The notes: generated by a model not told the origin, from the sequence alone. DNA of 64,000 nucleotides from Rhodoferax sp. (GCA_031291295.1 JARLJI010000132.1:81792-145791); one strand, 5' to 3'; shown: positions 54,310 through 63,562, counted from the first letter of the stretch. Numbers and translations are program-made.

Positions 54310-55038
54310 ATGGCCAACACCAACACACCCATATTGCTCAAAGTCAGCGGCTTGAAAGTCGCCTACGGTGGCATCCAGGCCGTCAAGGGCGTGGACTTTG
54401 AAGTGCACGAAGGCGAGCTGGTCTCGCTCATCGGCTCCAACGGCGCCGGTAAAACCACCACCATGAAAGCCATCACCGGCAGCTTGCCCATCAACGAGGG
54501 CGACATCGAATTCATGGGCAAGAGCATCAAGGGGCAGGGGCCCTGGGATCTGGTGAAACAGGGCCTGGCCATGGTGCCCGAAGGCCGCGGCGTGTTCACC
54601 CGCATGAGCATCACCGAAAACCTGCAGATGGGCGCCTACGTGCGCAGCGACAAGGCCGACATTGCGGCCGACATTGACAAGATGTTCGCCATCTTTCCGC
54701 GTCTGAAGGAGCGCAAGGACCAGCTGGCCGGCACCATGTCGGGCGGCGAACAGCAAATGCTGGCCATGGGCCGTGCGTTGATGAGCCGGCCCAAGGTGCT
54801 GCTGATGGACGAACCGTCCATGGGCCTGAGTCCCATCATGGTGGACAAGATCTTCGAGGTGGTTCGTGATGTGTATGCGCAGGGCGTCACCGTCCTGCTG
54901 GTTGAGCAAAACGCCAGCCGTGCCTTGAGCATTGCGAATCGCGGCTATGTCATGGAGTCGGGGCTCATCACCATGAGCGGCGACGCCAAGGTGATGCTGA
55001 ACGACCCGAAGGTGCGCGCAGCCTATCTGGGCGAGTGA
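54310..55038 (+). CDS. livF: branched-chain amino acid ABC transporter ATPase LivF
   Basis: 242-residue ABC ATPase, partner of LivG. Walker A GSNGAGKTTTMKAITG, signature MSGGEQQMLAMGRAL, Walker B VLLMDEPSMGLSP, and VEQN in place of the switch EHD as usual in LivF. It starts one base after the livG stop, giving tight translational coupling. Confidence 0.94.
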   Translation: MANTNTPILLKVSGLKVAYGGIQAVKGVDFEVHEGELVSLIGSNGAGKTTTMKAITGSLPINEGDIEFMGKSIKGQGPWDLVKQGLAMVPEGRGVFTRMSITENLQMGAYVRSDKADIAADIDKMFAIFPRLKERKDQLAGTMSGGEQQMLAMGRALMSRPKVLLMDEPSMGLSPIMVDKIFEVVRDVYAQGVTVLLVEQNASRALSIANRGYVMESGLITMSGDAKVMLNDPKVRAAYLGE

Positions 55039-55157
55039 TGGGGTTTTGCCGCGGCGGCGGGTGTCGTCGCGCAAGGCAATGATGTAGCATGACGCTCCTC
55101 GGGCGGCCGTTGGGGTTGCTCGTCGAATCTTCCCTTTACTTGTTCAAGAACGACACA

Positions 55158-56309
55158 ATGAAACACTGGGCGCAACTGACTTTCCCCTTCAAACTTGCTG
55201 CTGCGACCGCGTTGACCGCGGCGGCGTCCATGGCTGCGGCCCAGGACGTTCAAATCGTCAAGATCGGGCATGCGGGTCCGATCTCTGGCGGGATTGCCCA
55301 CATCGGCAAGGATACCGAGAACGGGGTTCGCCTGGCCATTGACGAAATCAATGCGCAGAACCCGGTGATTGGCGGCAAGAAAATCAAATTCGAGATCGAT
55401 GCCGAAGACGATGCCGGTGACCCGCGGCAAGCCACCGCCGTGGCGCAGAAAATGTGCGACTCCAAAGTCGCCGGGGTGGTTGGGCATCTCCAGTCGGGGA
55501 CCTCCATTCCCGCGTCGGCCATCTACAACCGGTGCGGCATTCCCAATATCACGGCCTCTGCCACCAACCCGGATCTGACCAAGCCTGGCTACAAAACCAC
55601 CTTCCGGCTGATTGCCAATGACAATGCGCTGGGTGCTGCGCTGGCCTTGTACGCTGCGGACGCGCTGAAAGTCAAGAAGGTGGCCATCATTGACGACCGG
55701 ACTGCGTACGGCCAGGGGGTTGCGGCAGTGTTCAAGGAGACCGCGGTCAAAAAGGGCCTGCAGGTTGTCGGCGCGGAATACACCAATGACAAGGCAACCG
55801 ACTTCATGGCGATCCTGACGTCGCTCAAGAGCAAGAAGCCGGATGCGATTTTTTACGGCGGGCTCGATGCCCAGGCCGGTCCGATGCTGCGCCAGATGGA
55901 GCAGTTGGGCATGGTCGACGTGAAGTATTTCGGCGGCGATGCGCTGTGCACCGAAAAACTGGCCGAGCTCGCCTCGAACTCAGGCATCCTGAAGAACGTG
56001 ACCTGCGCGACAGGTGGCGCTTCAGTAGAAAAAATGCAGGGTGGACTGGCCTGGAAGAAACGCTACGACGCCAAATTCCCGGGGCAATTCCAGATCTACA
56101 GTCCCTATGCCTATGATGCGACCTTTGTCCTGGTGGATGCCATGAAGCGGGCGAACTCTACCGACCCCAAGATCTATGTTCCGTTCCTGGCCAAGACGCA
56201 CTATAAGGGCGTGACCGCCAATATCGCTTTTACGGCCAATGGCGAGCTGACCAAGCCTGCAGTGACACTTTACGTCTACAAGAACGGCGTTCGAACCGCG
56301 CTGAACTGA
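55158..56309 (+). CDS. livK: branched-chain amino acid ABC transporter substrate-binding protein
   Basis: Periplasmic receptor of the Leu/Ile/Val-binding type (type I periplasmic fold), 383 residues. The signal peptide ends ASMAAAQ near residue 29. The mature part begins DVQIVKIGHAGPISG and contains GVVGHLQSGTSIPASAIY and FYGGLDAQAGPMLRQ. ATG 55158 gives a good signal peptide; an open frame from 55089 is not conserved. It ends the operon; a 119-base gap after livF may allow separate expression. Confidence 0.93.
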   Translation: MKHWAQLTFPFKLAAATALTAAASMAAAQDVQIVKIGHAGPISGGIAHIGKDTENGVRLAIDEINAQNPVIGGKKIKFEIDAEDDAGDPRQATAVAQKMCDSKVAGVVGHLQSGTSIPASAIYNRCGIPNITASATNPDLTKPGYKTTFRLIANDNALGAALALYAADALKVKKVAIIDDRTAYGQGVAAVFKETAVKKGLQVVGAEYTNDKATDFMAILTSLKSKKPDAIFYGGLDAQAGPMLRQMEQLGMVDVKYFGGDALCTEKLAELASNSGILKNVTCATGGASVEKMQGGLAWKKRYDAKFPGQFQIYSPYAYDATFVLVDAMKRANSTDPKIYVPFLAKTHYKGVTANIAFTANGELTKPAVTLYVYKNGVRTALN

Positions 56310-56353
56310 AGGCGCCGACGCCGTTGTCGCACCACGGGCCGGGCGCAGGGGCC

Positions 56354-57346
56354 TTAGTCGACCGTGGCGCCCGAGGCCTTCACCACTTTCCCGTACTTGG
56401 CGAGTTCGCTCTTCATGAAGGCGCCGAACGCCTCCGGTGTGCTCGGGACCGGTTCTGCCAGCAGACTGGCGAAGCGCGTTTTGGTGTTGGGGGCATTCAG
56501 CGCTGCCACAAACGCATGATTCAGCCTGTCAATCACCTCTTTGGGCGTGCCGGCCGGTGCCACCAGGCCCCACCAGGTATCGATCGAAAATCCCCTCAGC
56601 GTATCGGCCACGGGCGGCACCTCCGGCAGGGCAGGTGAGCGCGCGAGCGTCGTCACCGCGATGGCCTTGAGCTTGCCGGAGCGGATATTGGGCGCCGCGG
56701 TGGCGAGGTTGTCGAAATTGAAATCGACCTGACCGCTCAGCAGCGCCAGCTGCGCCGGGTTGCCGCCGTTGTAGGGAATGTGGACGGCAAAAATGCCGGC
56801 TTGCGCCTTGAACATCTCGCCGGCCAGGTGGCCCGCACTGCCATTGCCGCCGCTGCCGTAGTTGAGTTTTCCAGGGTTGGCTTTGGCATACGCGATCAAG
56901 TCACGCACGCTGGTGATCTTGAGGCGCCGGGCCGTCTCGGCATTCATCACCAGCACGTTCGGCACGCGCAGAATTTGCGTGATCGGCGCGAAATCGGTCG
57001 CCGCGTTATAGGGCATCTTGCGGTACAGCCAGGGGTTGACGGCGTTGGTTGCGGTCGCTGCGATGCCGATCGTCAGGCCATCGGGCGCGGCCTTGGCGAT
57101 CATGTCGGCCCCGATGTTGCCGCCCGCCCCCGGCTTGTTGTCGATGATGACCGGCCCGAGCGTCTCCTTCACGGCCTCGGCCAGAATGCGGGCGGTCAGG
57201 TCGATCGGGCCACCCGCGCCGTAGGGCACGATGAGCCGGATCGGGCGCGCCTGCGCTTGCGCGAGGGACGGGGAGAGGGTCAGCAAAGGGATGGCAGAAA
57301 GTGCCAGCGCCTGGGCCAAGGCAGGGAAAAGGGTTCGACGTTTCAT
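56354..57346 (-). CDS. Bug/TctC-family periplasmic solute receptor
   Basis: Extracytoplasmic solute receptor of the Bug family, 330 residues. The signal peptide (1-31, ending SLAQAQA) is followed by RPIRLIVPYGAGGPIDLTARILAE, here PIRLIVPYGAGGP and the DNKPGAGGNIGADMI loop, the two anion-binding signatures. ATG 57346 is chosen for the signal peptide. No permease genes are adjacent, so it is an orphan receptor, as is common in Comamonadaceae. It is convergent with livK. Confidence 0.92.
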   Translation of the reverse strand: MKRRTLFPALAQALALSAIPLLTLSPSLAQAQARPIRLIVPYGAGGPIDLTARILAEAVKETLGPVIIDNKPGAGGNIGADMIAKAAPDGLTIGIAATATNAVNPWLYRKMPYNAATDFAPITQILRVPNVLVMNAETARRLKITSVRDLIAYAKANPGKLNYGSGGNGSAGHLAGEMFKAQAGIFAVHIPYNGGNPAQLALLSGQVDFNFDNLATAAPNIRSGKLKAIAVTTLARSPALPEVPPVADTLRGFSIDTWWGLVAPAGTPKEVIDRLNHAFVAALNAPNTKTRFASLLAEPVPSTPEAFGAFMKSELAKYGKVVKASGATVD

Positions 57347-57487
57347 GGCCCTATTGTGCAAAACAATAGCCGGCGCGCCACCGTGACAATCCCTTACATC
57401 GCATTGCCCGGGTGCTGTCCGTCGCCGCGCCGTCCCCTGCGTTATGAGTGTGTGGAATGTTTTCCATGATTTTGAAGGAATCCCAAT

Positions 57488-57874
57488 ATGAAAATTCACA
57501 CATTACTGCTTGCAGCCGCCCTTGCCACCGGTGGCGTCGCGTTTGCCCAGACAACCCCTGCGACCCCCGTCGTCACGCCGACGCCAGCCCCGGCTGCCGC
57601 GCCTGCTGCTCCAGGCAAGGCGGGGGCGCACAAGATGCGGATGCACAAACATGCCCACAAGGCCGCGGCCGCCGCGACACCAGCCGAAGCCGATCGGACG
57701 ACGACGCGGGAAGATCGCATGGCCGCCGCTGAAGCCGACTACAAGGCCAGCCAGGAGGCAAAAGGGGATCAGTCCGCCGCGCCAGCCCACGAGATGCATC
57801 ATCATCATCACCATCATCATGGCGGCCACTCCATGCACAAGCATCAGCCGGCGCAGGCGGCCCCGGCTTCCTGA
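57488..57874 (+). CDS. His-rich small periplasmic protein
   Basis: 128-residue exported protein of unrecognised family. The signal peptide MKIHTLLLAAALATGGVAFA is followed by a Pro/Ala-rich stretch, then HKMRMHKHAHK, then a charged segment (AEADRTTTREDRMAAAEADYKAS), and near the end a run of eight His (HEM then H8, GGHSMHKH). Such clusters usually bind Ni, Zn or Cu. The start has GAAGGA about 8 bases upstream. It stands alone between two minus-strand genes. A metal-buffer role is an inference. Confidence 0.75.
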   Translation: MKIHTLLLAAALATGGVAFAQTTPATPVVTPTPAPAAAPAAPGKAGAHKMRMHKHAHKAAAAATPAEADRTTTREDRMAAAEADYKASQEAKGDQSAAPAHEMHHHHHHHHGGHSMHKHQPAQAAPAS

Positions 57875-57882
57875 GCGCGGCT

Positions 57883-58923
57883 TCAGGCCACGATGCCGGC
57901 TTGGGCCTTGTCGGCCTCGGTGGTGAACGCGTCGGCGTAGAACTCATCCGCCGACAAGCCCGCCAGGTGGGTGTAGTCGGCGCGCGCGGAGTCCACCACG
58001 ATGGGTGCGCCGCAGGCATACACCTGGTAGCCTGAGAGATCCGGGAAATCTTCCAGCACGGCCTTGTGCACGAAGCCCGTGCGCCCGCTCCATCCATCCT
58101 CGGGCAGGGCGTTGGAGATCACCGGCACGTAGCTCAGGTTGGGCATCTCGGCGACGCGCGCCCTGACCCAGTCGTCCATATACAAGTCCTGCGGGCGACG
58201 CCCGCCCCAGTAGAGCGTTGCGGGGCGGTCGATGCCCTTGAACTGCATGTGCTCGATGACCGCCTTGATCGGCGCAAAGCCCGTGCCCGAGGCCAGCAGG
58301 ATCATCGGTTTGGTCGAGTCCTCGCGCAGGAAGAAACTGCCGTACGGGCCTTCCACGCGCAGTATCTCCTTGTCTTTCATCGCATGGAACACGTGGTCGG
58401 TGAACTTGCCGCCGGGCATGTGGCGAATGTGCAGCTCCACGCCAGGCCCGTGGTGCGGCGCGTTGCCCATCGAGTAGCTGCGCCGTGCGCCGTCCCGCAG
58501 GATGAATTCGAGGTATTGGCCCGCGTGGTACTTGAACGTGTCATTGGCCGGCAGCTGCAGCTTGACCAGCATGACGTCGTGCGATTTTTTCTCCAGCCCG
58601 ATCACGCGCGCAGGCATCTTGCGGACCGGAAAGGCGCTCTCGTCCGTCACCTGGCGCGACTCCAGCACCACATCGCTGTGCGGCACGCCGCAGCAGGTCA
58701 GGATAAAGCCGCTGGCTTCTTCCTCGGGGGACAGCGCCTTGCTCTGGTGCGGGCCGTGCACCACCGTGCCTTCAATCTTCCTGCACTTGCACGAGCCGCA
58801 GGCGCCGTCCTTGCAACCGTAGGGCAGCCCCACGCCGGAGCGGATGCCCGCCGCCAGAATCGCTTCGCCGGGGTTGGCGACAAAGCTGCGGCCGCTGGGC
58901 AGCACAGAGATATTGAATGTCAT
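57883..58923 (-). CDS. 2Fe-2S ferredoxin-type flavin reductase (AscD/CDP-glucoseen reductase-like)
   Basis: 346-residue NAD(P)H-dependent electron transfer protein. The N-terminal plant-type ferredoxin domain has CKDGACGSCKC and a further Cys in ILTCCGVP; then come a FAD domain (RRSYSMGNAP) and a NAD domain (LLASGTGFAPIKAVIEH). It resembles CDP-6-deoxy-L-threo-D-glycero-4-hexulose-3-dehydrase reductase and oxygenase reductases, and may feed electrons to an unidentified oxygenase or iron-sulfur enzyme. ATG 58923 (MTFNISVLPSG) is preferred over 58959. It is divergent from the YeeZ-like gene. Confidence 0.88.
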   Translation of the reverse strand: MTFNISVLPSGRSFVANPGEAILAAGIRSGVGLPYGCKDGACGSCKCRKIEGTVVHGPHQSKALSPEEEASGFILTCCGVPHSDVVLESRQVTDESAFPVRKMPARVIGLEKKSHDVMLVKLQLPANDTFKYHAGQYLEFILRDGARRSYSMGNAPHHGPGVELHIRHMPGGKFTDHVFHAMKDKEILRVEGPYGSFFLREDSTKPMILLASGTGFAPIKAVIEHMQFKGIDRPATLYWGGRRPQDLYMDDWVRARVAEMPNLSYVPVISNALPEDGWSGRTGFVHKAVLEDFPDLSGYQVYACGAPIVVDSARADYTHLAGLSADEFYADAFTTEADKAQAGIVA

Positions 58924-58968
58924 CTTTTCGGTATCCTCGGGGAGTCGTCTTTTCACCAACTCCCGATT

Positions 58969-59901
58969 GTGCCTTCAAACCAATCCTCTCTTGGCGCCTT
59001 GCCCGCGCGCTTTCGCCGCGAACGGGTGTTGATGGTGGGCTGCGGCGACGTCGGCTTGCGTGTGGCGCGCGGCATGGCGGGCCGCGTGCGGCTGCTCGCG
59101 CTGACCTCGTCGCCGCAGCGTGTGAGCGAATTGCGCGGGCGCGGCATTACCCCTTTGCAGGGCAACCTGGATGTGCCGGCCAGCTTGCGCCGGCTTGCCG
59201 GCATCGCCACCCGCGTGGTCTATCTGGCGCCGCCACCGGGCGAGGGCTGGGGCGACCCGCGCGCGCGCTCGCTCGCGCAGGTGCTGCGCCAGCGCTCTGC
59301 GCCCGCCTCCTTCGTCTACGGCTCGACCAGTGGCGTGTATGGCGACTGCCAGGGTGCCACGGTGGCCGAAACCCGGGCCGTGAACCCGCGCACGCCCCGC
59401 GCCAGCAAACGGGTATCGGCCGAACAGGCCGTGCGCTTCCTGGGGCGCAGCGCCATGCAGTCGGGCTTTGTGCGCACCAGCATCCTGCGTATTCCCGGCA
59501 TCTATGCCCCGGACCGCGACGGCGGCACGCCGCGCGCGCGCCTGCGCAAGCGCACGCCCGTGCTGGTGGAGCAGGACGATGTCTACACCAACCACATCCA
59601 CGCGGACGATCTGGCGCGCGCCTGTCTGCTGGCGCTGTGGCGCGGCAAGCCGCAACGTGTCTACAACGTGAACGATGACACCCGGCTCAAGATGGGCGCT
59701 TATTTCGATCTCGCGGCCACGCTGTACGGCCTGCCCAAGCCCCCGCGCGTGCCGCGCGACACAGCGCAGGACCAGTTGCCACTGATGCTGCTCAGTTTCA
59801 TGAGCGAGTCGCGCTTGATGGACAACACGCGCATGAAGCGCGAACTCAGGCTGGTGCTGCGCTATCCGACGGTGGATGCTGGCTTGCTAGCAGAAAAGTA
59901 G
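58969..59901 (+). CDS. NAD(P)-binding extended SDR (YeeZ-like)
   Basis: 310-residue extended SDR of the YeeZ type. Rossmann start VLMVGCGDVGLRVARGM, then YGSTSGVYGDC (active-site Ser/Thr/Tyr region) and NHIHADDLARACLLAL near residue 210. The expected Tyr-x3-Lys is not obvious. GTG 58969 (VPSNQSSLG) is chosen; the open frame further upstream (to 58066) is antisense to the flavin reductase and not real. The substrate is unknown. The last codons (GLLAEK) may come from a truncated palindromic element. Confidence 0.82.
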   Translation: MPSNQSSLGALPARFRRERVLMVGCGDVGLRVARGMAGRVRLLALTSSPQRVSELRGRGITPLQGNLDVPASLRRLAGIATRVVYLAPPPGEGWGDPRARSLAQVLRQRSAPASFVYGSTSGVYGDCQGATVAETRAVNPRTPRASKRVSAEQAVRFLGRSAMQSGFVRTSILRIPGIYAPDRDGGTPRARLRKRTPVLVEQDDVYTNHIHADDLARACLLALWRGKPQRVYNVNDDTRLKMGAYFDLAATLYGLPKPPRVPRDTAQDQLPLMLLSFMSESRLMDNTRMKRELRLVLRYPTVDAGLLAEK

Positions 59902-59982
59902 TGCGCGAAGGGTTTAAATGCCCGCGTCACTGTGGACGGTGACGGTATTCCGGGATGGCCTGCGAAATCGCAAGAGACAAAA

Positions 59983-60012
59983 AAACCGCAATGCCATCAA
60001 GCATGCGGTTTT
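59983..60012 (+). terminator. bidirectional intrinsic terminator at island border
   Basis: AAACCGCA/TGCGGTTT stem with a 13-base loop and A/T tracts outside. It sits directly beside a tRNA-Leu 3'-end fragment whose strand is minus, so it may once have terminated that tRNA. Confidence 0.75.
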
Positions 60013-60016
60013 GTCG

Positions 60017-60031
60017 TGGTGCCGGGGCCGG
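60017..60031 (-). other. tRNA-Leu 3'-end fragment, probable attachment site
   Basis: The complement reads CCGGCCCCGGCACCA: part of a T-arm, an acceptor strand able to pair with GCCGGGG (as in many proteobacterial tRNA-Leu genes), and CCA. The rest of the tRNA is absent to the right. This is what remains when an integrative element splits a tRNA 3' end. Confidence 0.55.
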
Positions 60032-60454
60032 AACCACAGAACGGGCTGCAAGCCGCATGGATTCTAGGTTCCTGGAAATAGGTTTTGAAAAGTACCGTCA
60101 AAAGTACCGTCATTTTTCAAAGTGTCCCCGCATGTTGCGGTTTTGACACGTAATGATTGATTGTGCCACCGTGTGCGCGTTTACCCCCGCAGCCCCGGAT
60201 TGCTGATTCACCGCCTTGATGGCTCACATCTGGCCCTCTATGGCGTCAAGCGTTTCATTGATGCCATTTAGTCGTCCCTGAGAAACTCGATTTTCAAATA
60301 GCCTGAGGTACACAATTGCGGAGCAAACGGAGGTCCAAGACCGACCCGGAGCAGCTGCAGCTGCTGGAGCGGGTGTCATGACAAGTCGGGGAAAGCGCGA
60401 ACTGCACCCCCTGTAGGGTTCGACAATCAGACCGCAGACCGGAATCATCCGACC
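60032..60454. repeat. gene-free island border with tandem AAAAGTACCGTC repeat
   Basis: 423 bases with no recognised gene. At 60088-60111 the 12-mer AAAAGTACCGTC occurs twice in tandem, flanked by TTTTGAAAA and TTTTTCAA which are near inverted. These could be arm-type binding sites of a recombinase. No integrase gene is in this part. Confidence 0.45.
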
Positions 60455-61399
60455 ATGGCAGAAAAACCGTCGGGAAAGAAACCCATACTCCCCAAACCCC
60501 GCCCGCAGAAGGCACCGGCGCCCGCACCTCGTCACAAGGCTGCGGCCGTTGCCACGTCCAGTCCCAAGGTGCCCATGCAGCGTACAGCCATCAAAAGGGA
60601 TGGCGGCCCCGCAATGCATGTCTTGACCTTGAAGCCCAAGCAGCAGAAGTTTGTGGACGAATACATGATCGACCTGAACGGGACGCAGGCGGCGATTCGG
60701 GCGGGCTACCGGGCGAACTCGGCGGCAGAGCTTGCTTACGAGTACCTCAGAAAACCTCAGATTCAGAGCGCCATCGCCGCCGCCCGCAAGGCGCAGCAGG
60801 AGCGGACTCAGATCGATGCCGACCGCGTGATGCTGGAGGCCTGGCACATCCTGACCGCCGACGTCCGCGACCTGGTGCAGGTGAATGTCGGCTGCTGCCG
60901 CTACTGCTGGGGCGAAGGGCATATGTTGCAGCGCACCCTGTCCGAGTTCAACAACGAGCGCGAGAAACACTTGAACAGTGGCAAGCCGATCGAGGACTGG
61001 GACGGGCAGGGCGGCATGGGCTACAACCCCCTCCAGGCGCCGCACACCGGCTGCCCCGAGTGCCACGGTGACGGCCAGGCCCGCGTCGTGCTGGGCGATA
61101 CGCGTACCCTGTCGGCGCGGGCGCTGGCGCTATACGCCGGCGCCAGGCAGGGCAAGTACGGCATCGAGGTGCTGATGCACTCCAAGATGAACGCGCTGGA
61201 GAAGCTGGCCCGGCACCTGGGCCTGTACGAGCGGGACCACCAGCAAAAGACTGACCCCCTGGCCAGCTTGCTGCATGCCATCGCCAAGGGCAACGGCAAC
61301 GGGTTCTCGCCGGTGGCGGTGGATCCCGAGCGCCGCGCTGCACCGGCCGCGCCCAGCGCCTTCATCGCGCGCGAGCACGCACCGGGCGAGAGGGACTGA
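60455..61399 (+). CDS. phage terminase small subunit-like protein
   Basis: 314-residue protein with a Terminase_2-type DNA-recognition domain: LKPKQQKFVDEYMIDLNGTQ followed by AAIRAGY (about residues 57-85) and AAIAAARKAQQERTQIDADRV. Such proteins bind phage DNA for packaging with the large subunit. It is longer than the usual 150-190 residues. Between about 145 and 215 there is an inserted zinc-binding-like region with CRYC and CPEC, and the N-terminal 50 residues are Lys/Pro/Ala-rich. The start could be as late as about 60614. No large subunit follows, so the phage module is incomplete. Confidence 0.75.
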   Translation: MAEKPSGKKPILPKPRPQKAPAPAPRHKAAAVATSSPKVPMQRTAIKRDGGPAMHVLTLKPKQQKFVDEYMIDLNGTQAAIRAGYRANSAAELAYEYLRKPQIQSAIAAARKAQQERTQIDADRVMLEAWHILTADVRDLVQVNVGCCRYCWGEGHMLQRTLSEFNNEREKHLNSGKPIEDWDGQGGMGYNPLQAPHTGCPECHGDGQARVVLGDTRTLSARALALYAGARQGKYGIEVLMHSKMNALEKLARHLGLYERDHQQKTDPLASLLHAIAKGNGNGFSPVAVDPERRAAPAAPSAFIAREHAPGERD

Positions 61400-61766
61400 C
61401 CGTGACCGCGGACAGCCTCATCGTCAGCGATATCTCGTTGCGGCCACTGCCCACGAACGAAGCGGCGATGAACTGCTGTCTGGCGGTTCCCGAGTGGAGT
61501 CTGGGAGCATTGCGCTGCATTCTCGCTATTCGCGCCGCGCCGCACGGTGGGATCTGACCGCCGGTGCGGTACGAACGGAGCTGCACAGAACTTAGCAAAA
61601 GTTAGCAAAAGTTAATGTCCATGCCGCTATTACTTGAGGTCCTTGCGAGGGCTGCGGTAGCTGATTGTGCGGACGAACGGCGTGCTTCGACAGCAAAGGC
61701 GGCTGCTGGAGAATATATCGCCCGATGACGCGACTGGCCGCGGCGGGTAGTTCAACACCAGGAGCG
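61400..61766. other. unassigned sequence after terminase gene
   Basis: 367 bases. A GTG-started open frame of about 50 residues (from 61402, ending TGA at 61557) has no recognised family. At 61592-61615 TTAGCAAAAG is repeated twice in tandem followed by TTAA. It looks like decayed mobile-element DNA. Confidence 0.35.
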
Positions 61767-62136
61767 GGGTGCTCGACGCCGACCGGCGCGCAGCTGTCGA
61801 ACCCCGCCTGGGGCAGGCCCGCGACCGCGTCGCCGGCGGCCTGCGCCTGCCCAAGGACGAGACAGGCGACTGCCACCGCTTGACAACGACGCTGTGCGCC
61901 CTGACTCGCGCGCTGGGCGTGGACTTCCGGTTTGGACAGTCGGTCGACGGGCTCGTCACGGACGGCGAGCGCATCAAGGCCATGAAAGCGCAGCGGACCG
62001 ACTCGTGCTCGCGTTCGGGAGCCACTCGCTTGATTTCCTCGCGCCCCTGGGCGTCGGCCTGCCGGTTTATCCGGTCATCGGTCCGACGCGCCATCCGAAC
62101 CTGTTCCTCAACACTGGCCACGGCATGGTGGGCTGA
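61767..62136 (+). pseudogene. degraded D-amino acid dehydrogenase (dadA) fragment
   Basis: The first frame reads VEPRLGQARDRVAGGLRLP and KDETGDC, then GVDFRFGQSVDGLVTDGERI. After a frameshift near 61985 another frame reads LVLAFGSHS, LGVGLPVYPV and then, skipping about 85 residues, NLFLNTGHGMVG before a TGA. These are successive blocks of DadA. The N-terminal FAD domain and the C-terminus are absent. It is an inactive remnant carried in the island. Confidence 0.85.
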
Positions 62137-62152
62137 CCGGAAGTCGCCTGAA

Positions 62153-63562
62153 CTATTCGGCATCGGAGGGGTTTTGATTCTTGAGCTCGGCGAATTTTGC
62201 TGCCATCGTCGGGTTGCCCCGAGTCAACTTCTTGATCGTCACATCCTGCGCCTTGTCGTTCGCAAGACGAATGTTCCGATCTGTACCGAGCAGGGCCTCT
62301 TTCGTCTTCTGCAAGTGGTCGATCGACTTGTCGATCTCTGCGATCGCCTTTTGGAAGTGCCCGGCGGCCAGGTCGTAGTTTCTCGCGAATGCCGTCTTAA
62401 AAGTCTCAAGCTCGGTCTCGAAGTTCGTGATGTCGACGTTTTGAGCCTTAACAAGAGCAAGCTCCGACTTGTACTTGAGCGAGTTCATCGCCGCATTCCG
62501 CAGCAGCGTGATGATGGGAAGAAAGAACTGGGGCCGCACGATGTACATCTTGGGGTGGCGGTGGAACATGTCGACGATCCCGGTGTTGTAGAGCTCGCTA
62601 TCTGGCTCAAGCAGCGATACCAGCACGGCATACTCGCAGCCCTTTTCGGTGCGATCCTTGTCGAGCTCCTTCAGGAAGTCCTCGTTCTTGTTCTTCGTCG
62701 CGGTGCGATCGCTCTCGTTCTTCATTTCGAACATGATCGAGACAATCTCGGTGCCGGCTTCATCCGAGTCCCGAAAGATGTAGTCCCCCTTGCTGCCCGT
62801 CCGCGCGTCATTGTCCTTCTCGAAATAGGCCCTGGGAAACGCGGTCGCTCGAATGCGGTTGAACTCGGTCTCGCAGTGCTGCTCCAGGGTTTCGCCAACC
62901 ATCTTGGTCGACATACGAGCTTTCAGATCCCGAAGGCGCTCGATCGTGTCCTCGCGATCCTTGATCTGCGTCTCATACTTGTCCTTGAGCGACTTCTCAG
63001 CGAGTTGCTTTTCAAGTTCCGCTCGCGAGAGGCCGCTCTTCAGTTCGTCGCGTTCCCTTTCGACCACACTGACCGCCTCGATGATTGCGAGCTTTTGCGC
63101 AACCTCGATGGCGGCGAGCTCGGCCTTGAGGCCCTGGATCTCGGCGTCCTTGGTCGCTGCAGCCGTCTGTAGCCCGTTCACGAGCTTCGCGTCCGCCAGC
63201 TCGGAAGCGGTTTGTTTGTCACGCTTCGCCTGCTCAAGTTCGTTGGCGAGTGCGTCACGCTGCTTTTCTACTGCGCTGAGGGCCTCAGCCACGGCAAGCT
63301 TGCGCGCGACCTCACTGGCATCGACCTTGGCCTTCAGGTCCTGTATCTCGGCGTCCTTAGCTGCGGCAGACTTCTGCGACTCACTGGCGAGCTGGGACTT
63401 GGCGAGCTCGACTGCATTTTGTTTGTCCTGTTCGGCCAGCGCAAGCCGGTCGTGCAACTCCTGCTCGAACTTGCCGTCGCGAACCTGCTTCAGGATGTCC
63501 GCGTATCCGGCCTCGTCGATCTTGAATGCCTTCCCGCAGTGCGGGCAGATGATTTCATGCAT
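62153..63562 (-). CDS. DUF2130 protein: zinc-finger, coiled coil and nuclease-like domain
   Basis: 469-residue protein. An N-terminal [19 protein letters not shown] element is followed by a long coiled coil (about residues 40-235) rich in Ala/Glu/Lys. The DUF2130 domain (about 235-440) contains [26 protein letters not shown], here seen as GDYIFRD and FEMKNE, which fits the D...ExK layout of PD-(D/E)XK nucleases. ATG 63562 ([10 protein letters not shown]) matches the usual family start; two earlier in-frame ATGs are less likely. Function is unknown. The island context makes a defence or DNA-processing role conceivable. Its codon bias is milder than in the core genes. Confidence 0.82.
   Translation of the reverse strand: MHEIICPHCGKAFKIDEAGYADILKQVRDGKFEQELHDRLALAEQDKQNAVELAKSQLASESQKSAAAKDAEIQDLKAKVDASEVARKLAVAEALSAVEKQRDALANELEQAKRDKQTASELADAKLVNGLQTAAATKDAEIQGLKAELAAIEVAQKLAIIEAVSVVERERDELKSGLSRAELEKQLAEKSLKDKYETQIKDREDTIERLRDLKARMSTKMVGETLEQHCETEFNRIRATAFPRAYFEKDNDARTGSKGDYIFRDSDEAGTEIVSIMFEMKNESDRTATKNKNEDFLKELDKDRTEKGCEYAVLVSLLEPDSELYNTGIVDMFHRHPKMYIVRPQFFLPIITLLRNAAMNSLKYKSELALVKAQNVDITNFETELETFKTAFARNYDLAAGHFQKAIAEIDKSIDHLQKTKEALLGTDRNIRLANDKAQDVTIKKLTRGNPTMAAKFAELKNQNPSDAE

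Noticed and set aside
58066..58968. 300-residue N-terminal extension of the YeeZ-like protein
   Set aside because: It lies opposite the ferredoxin-type reductase gene, has shadow composition, and the Rossmann motif must be near the N-terminus.
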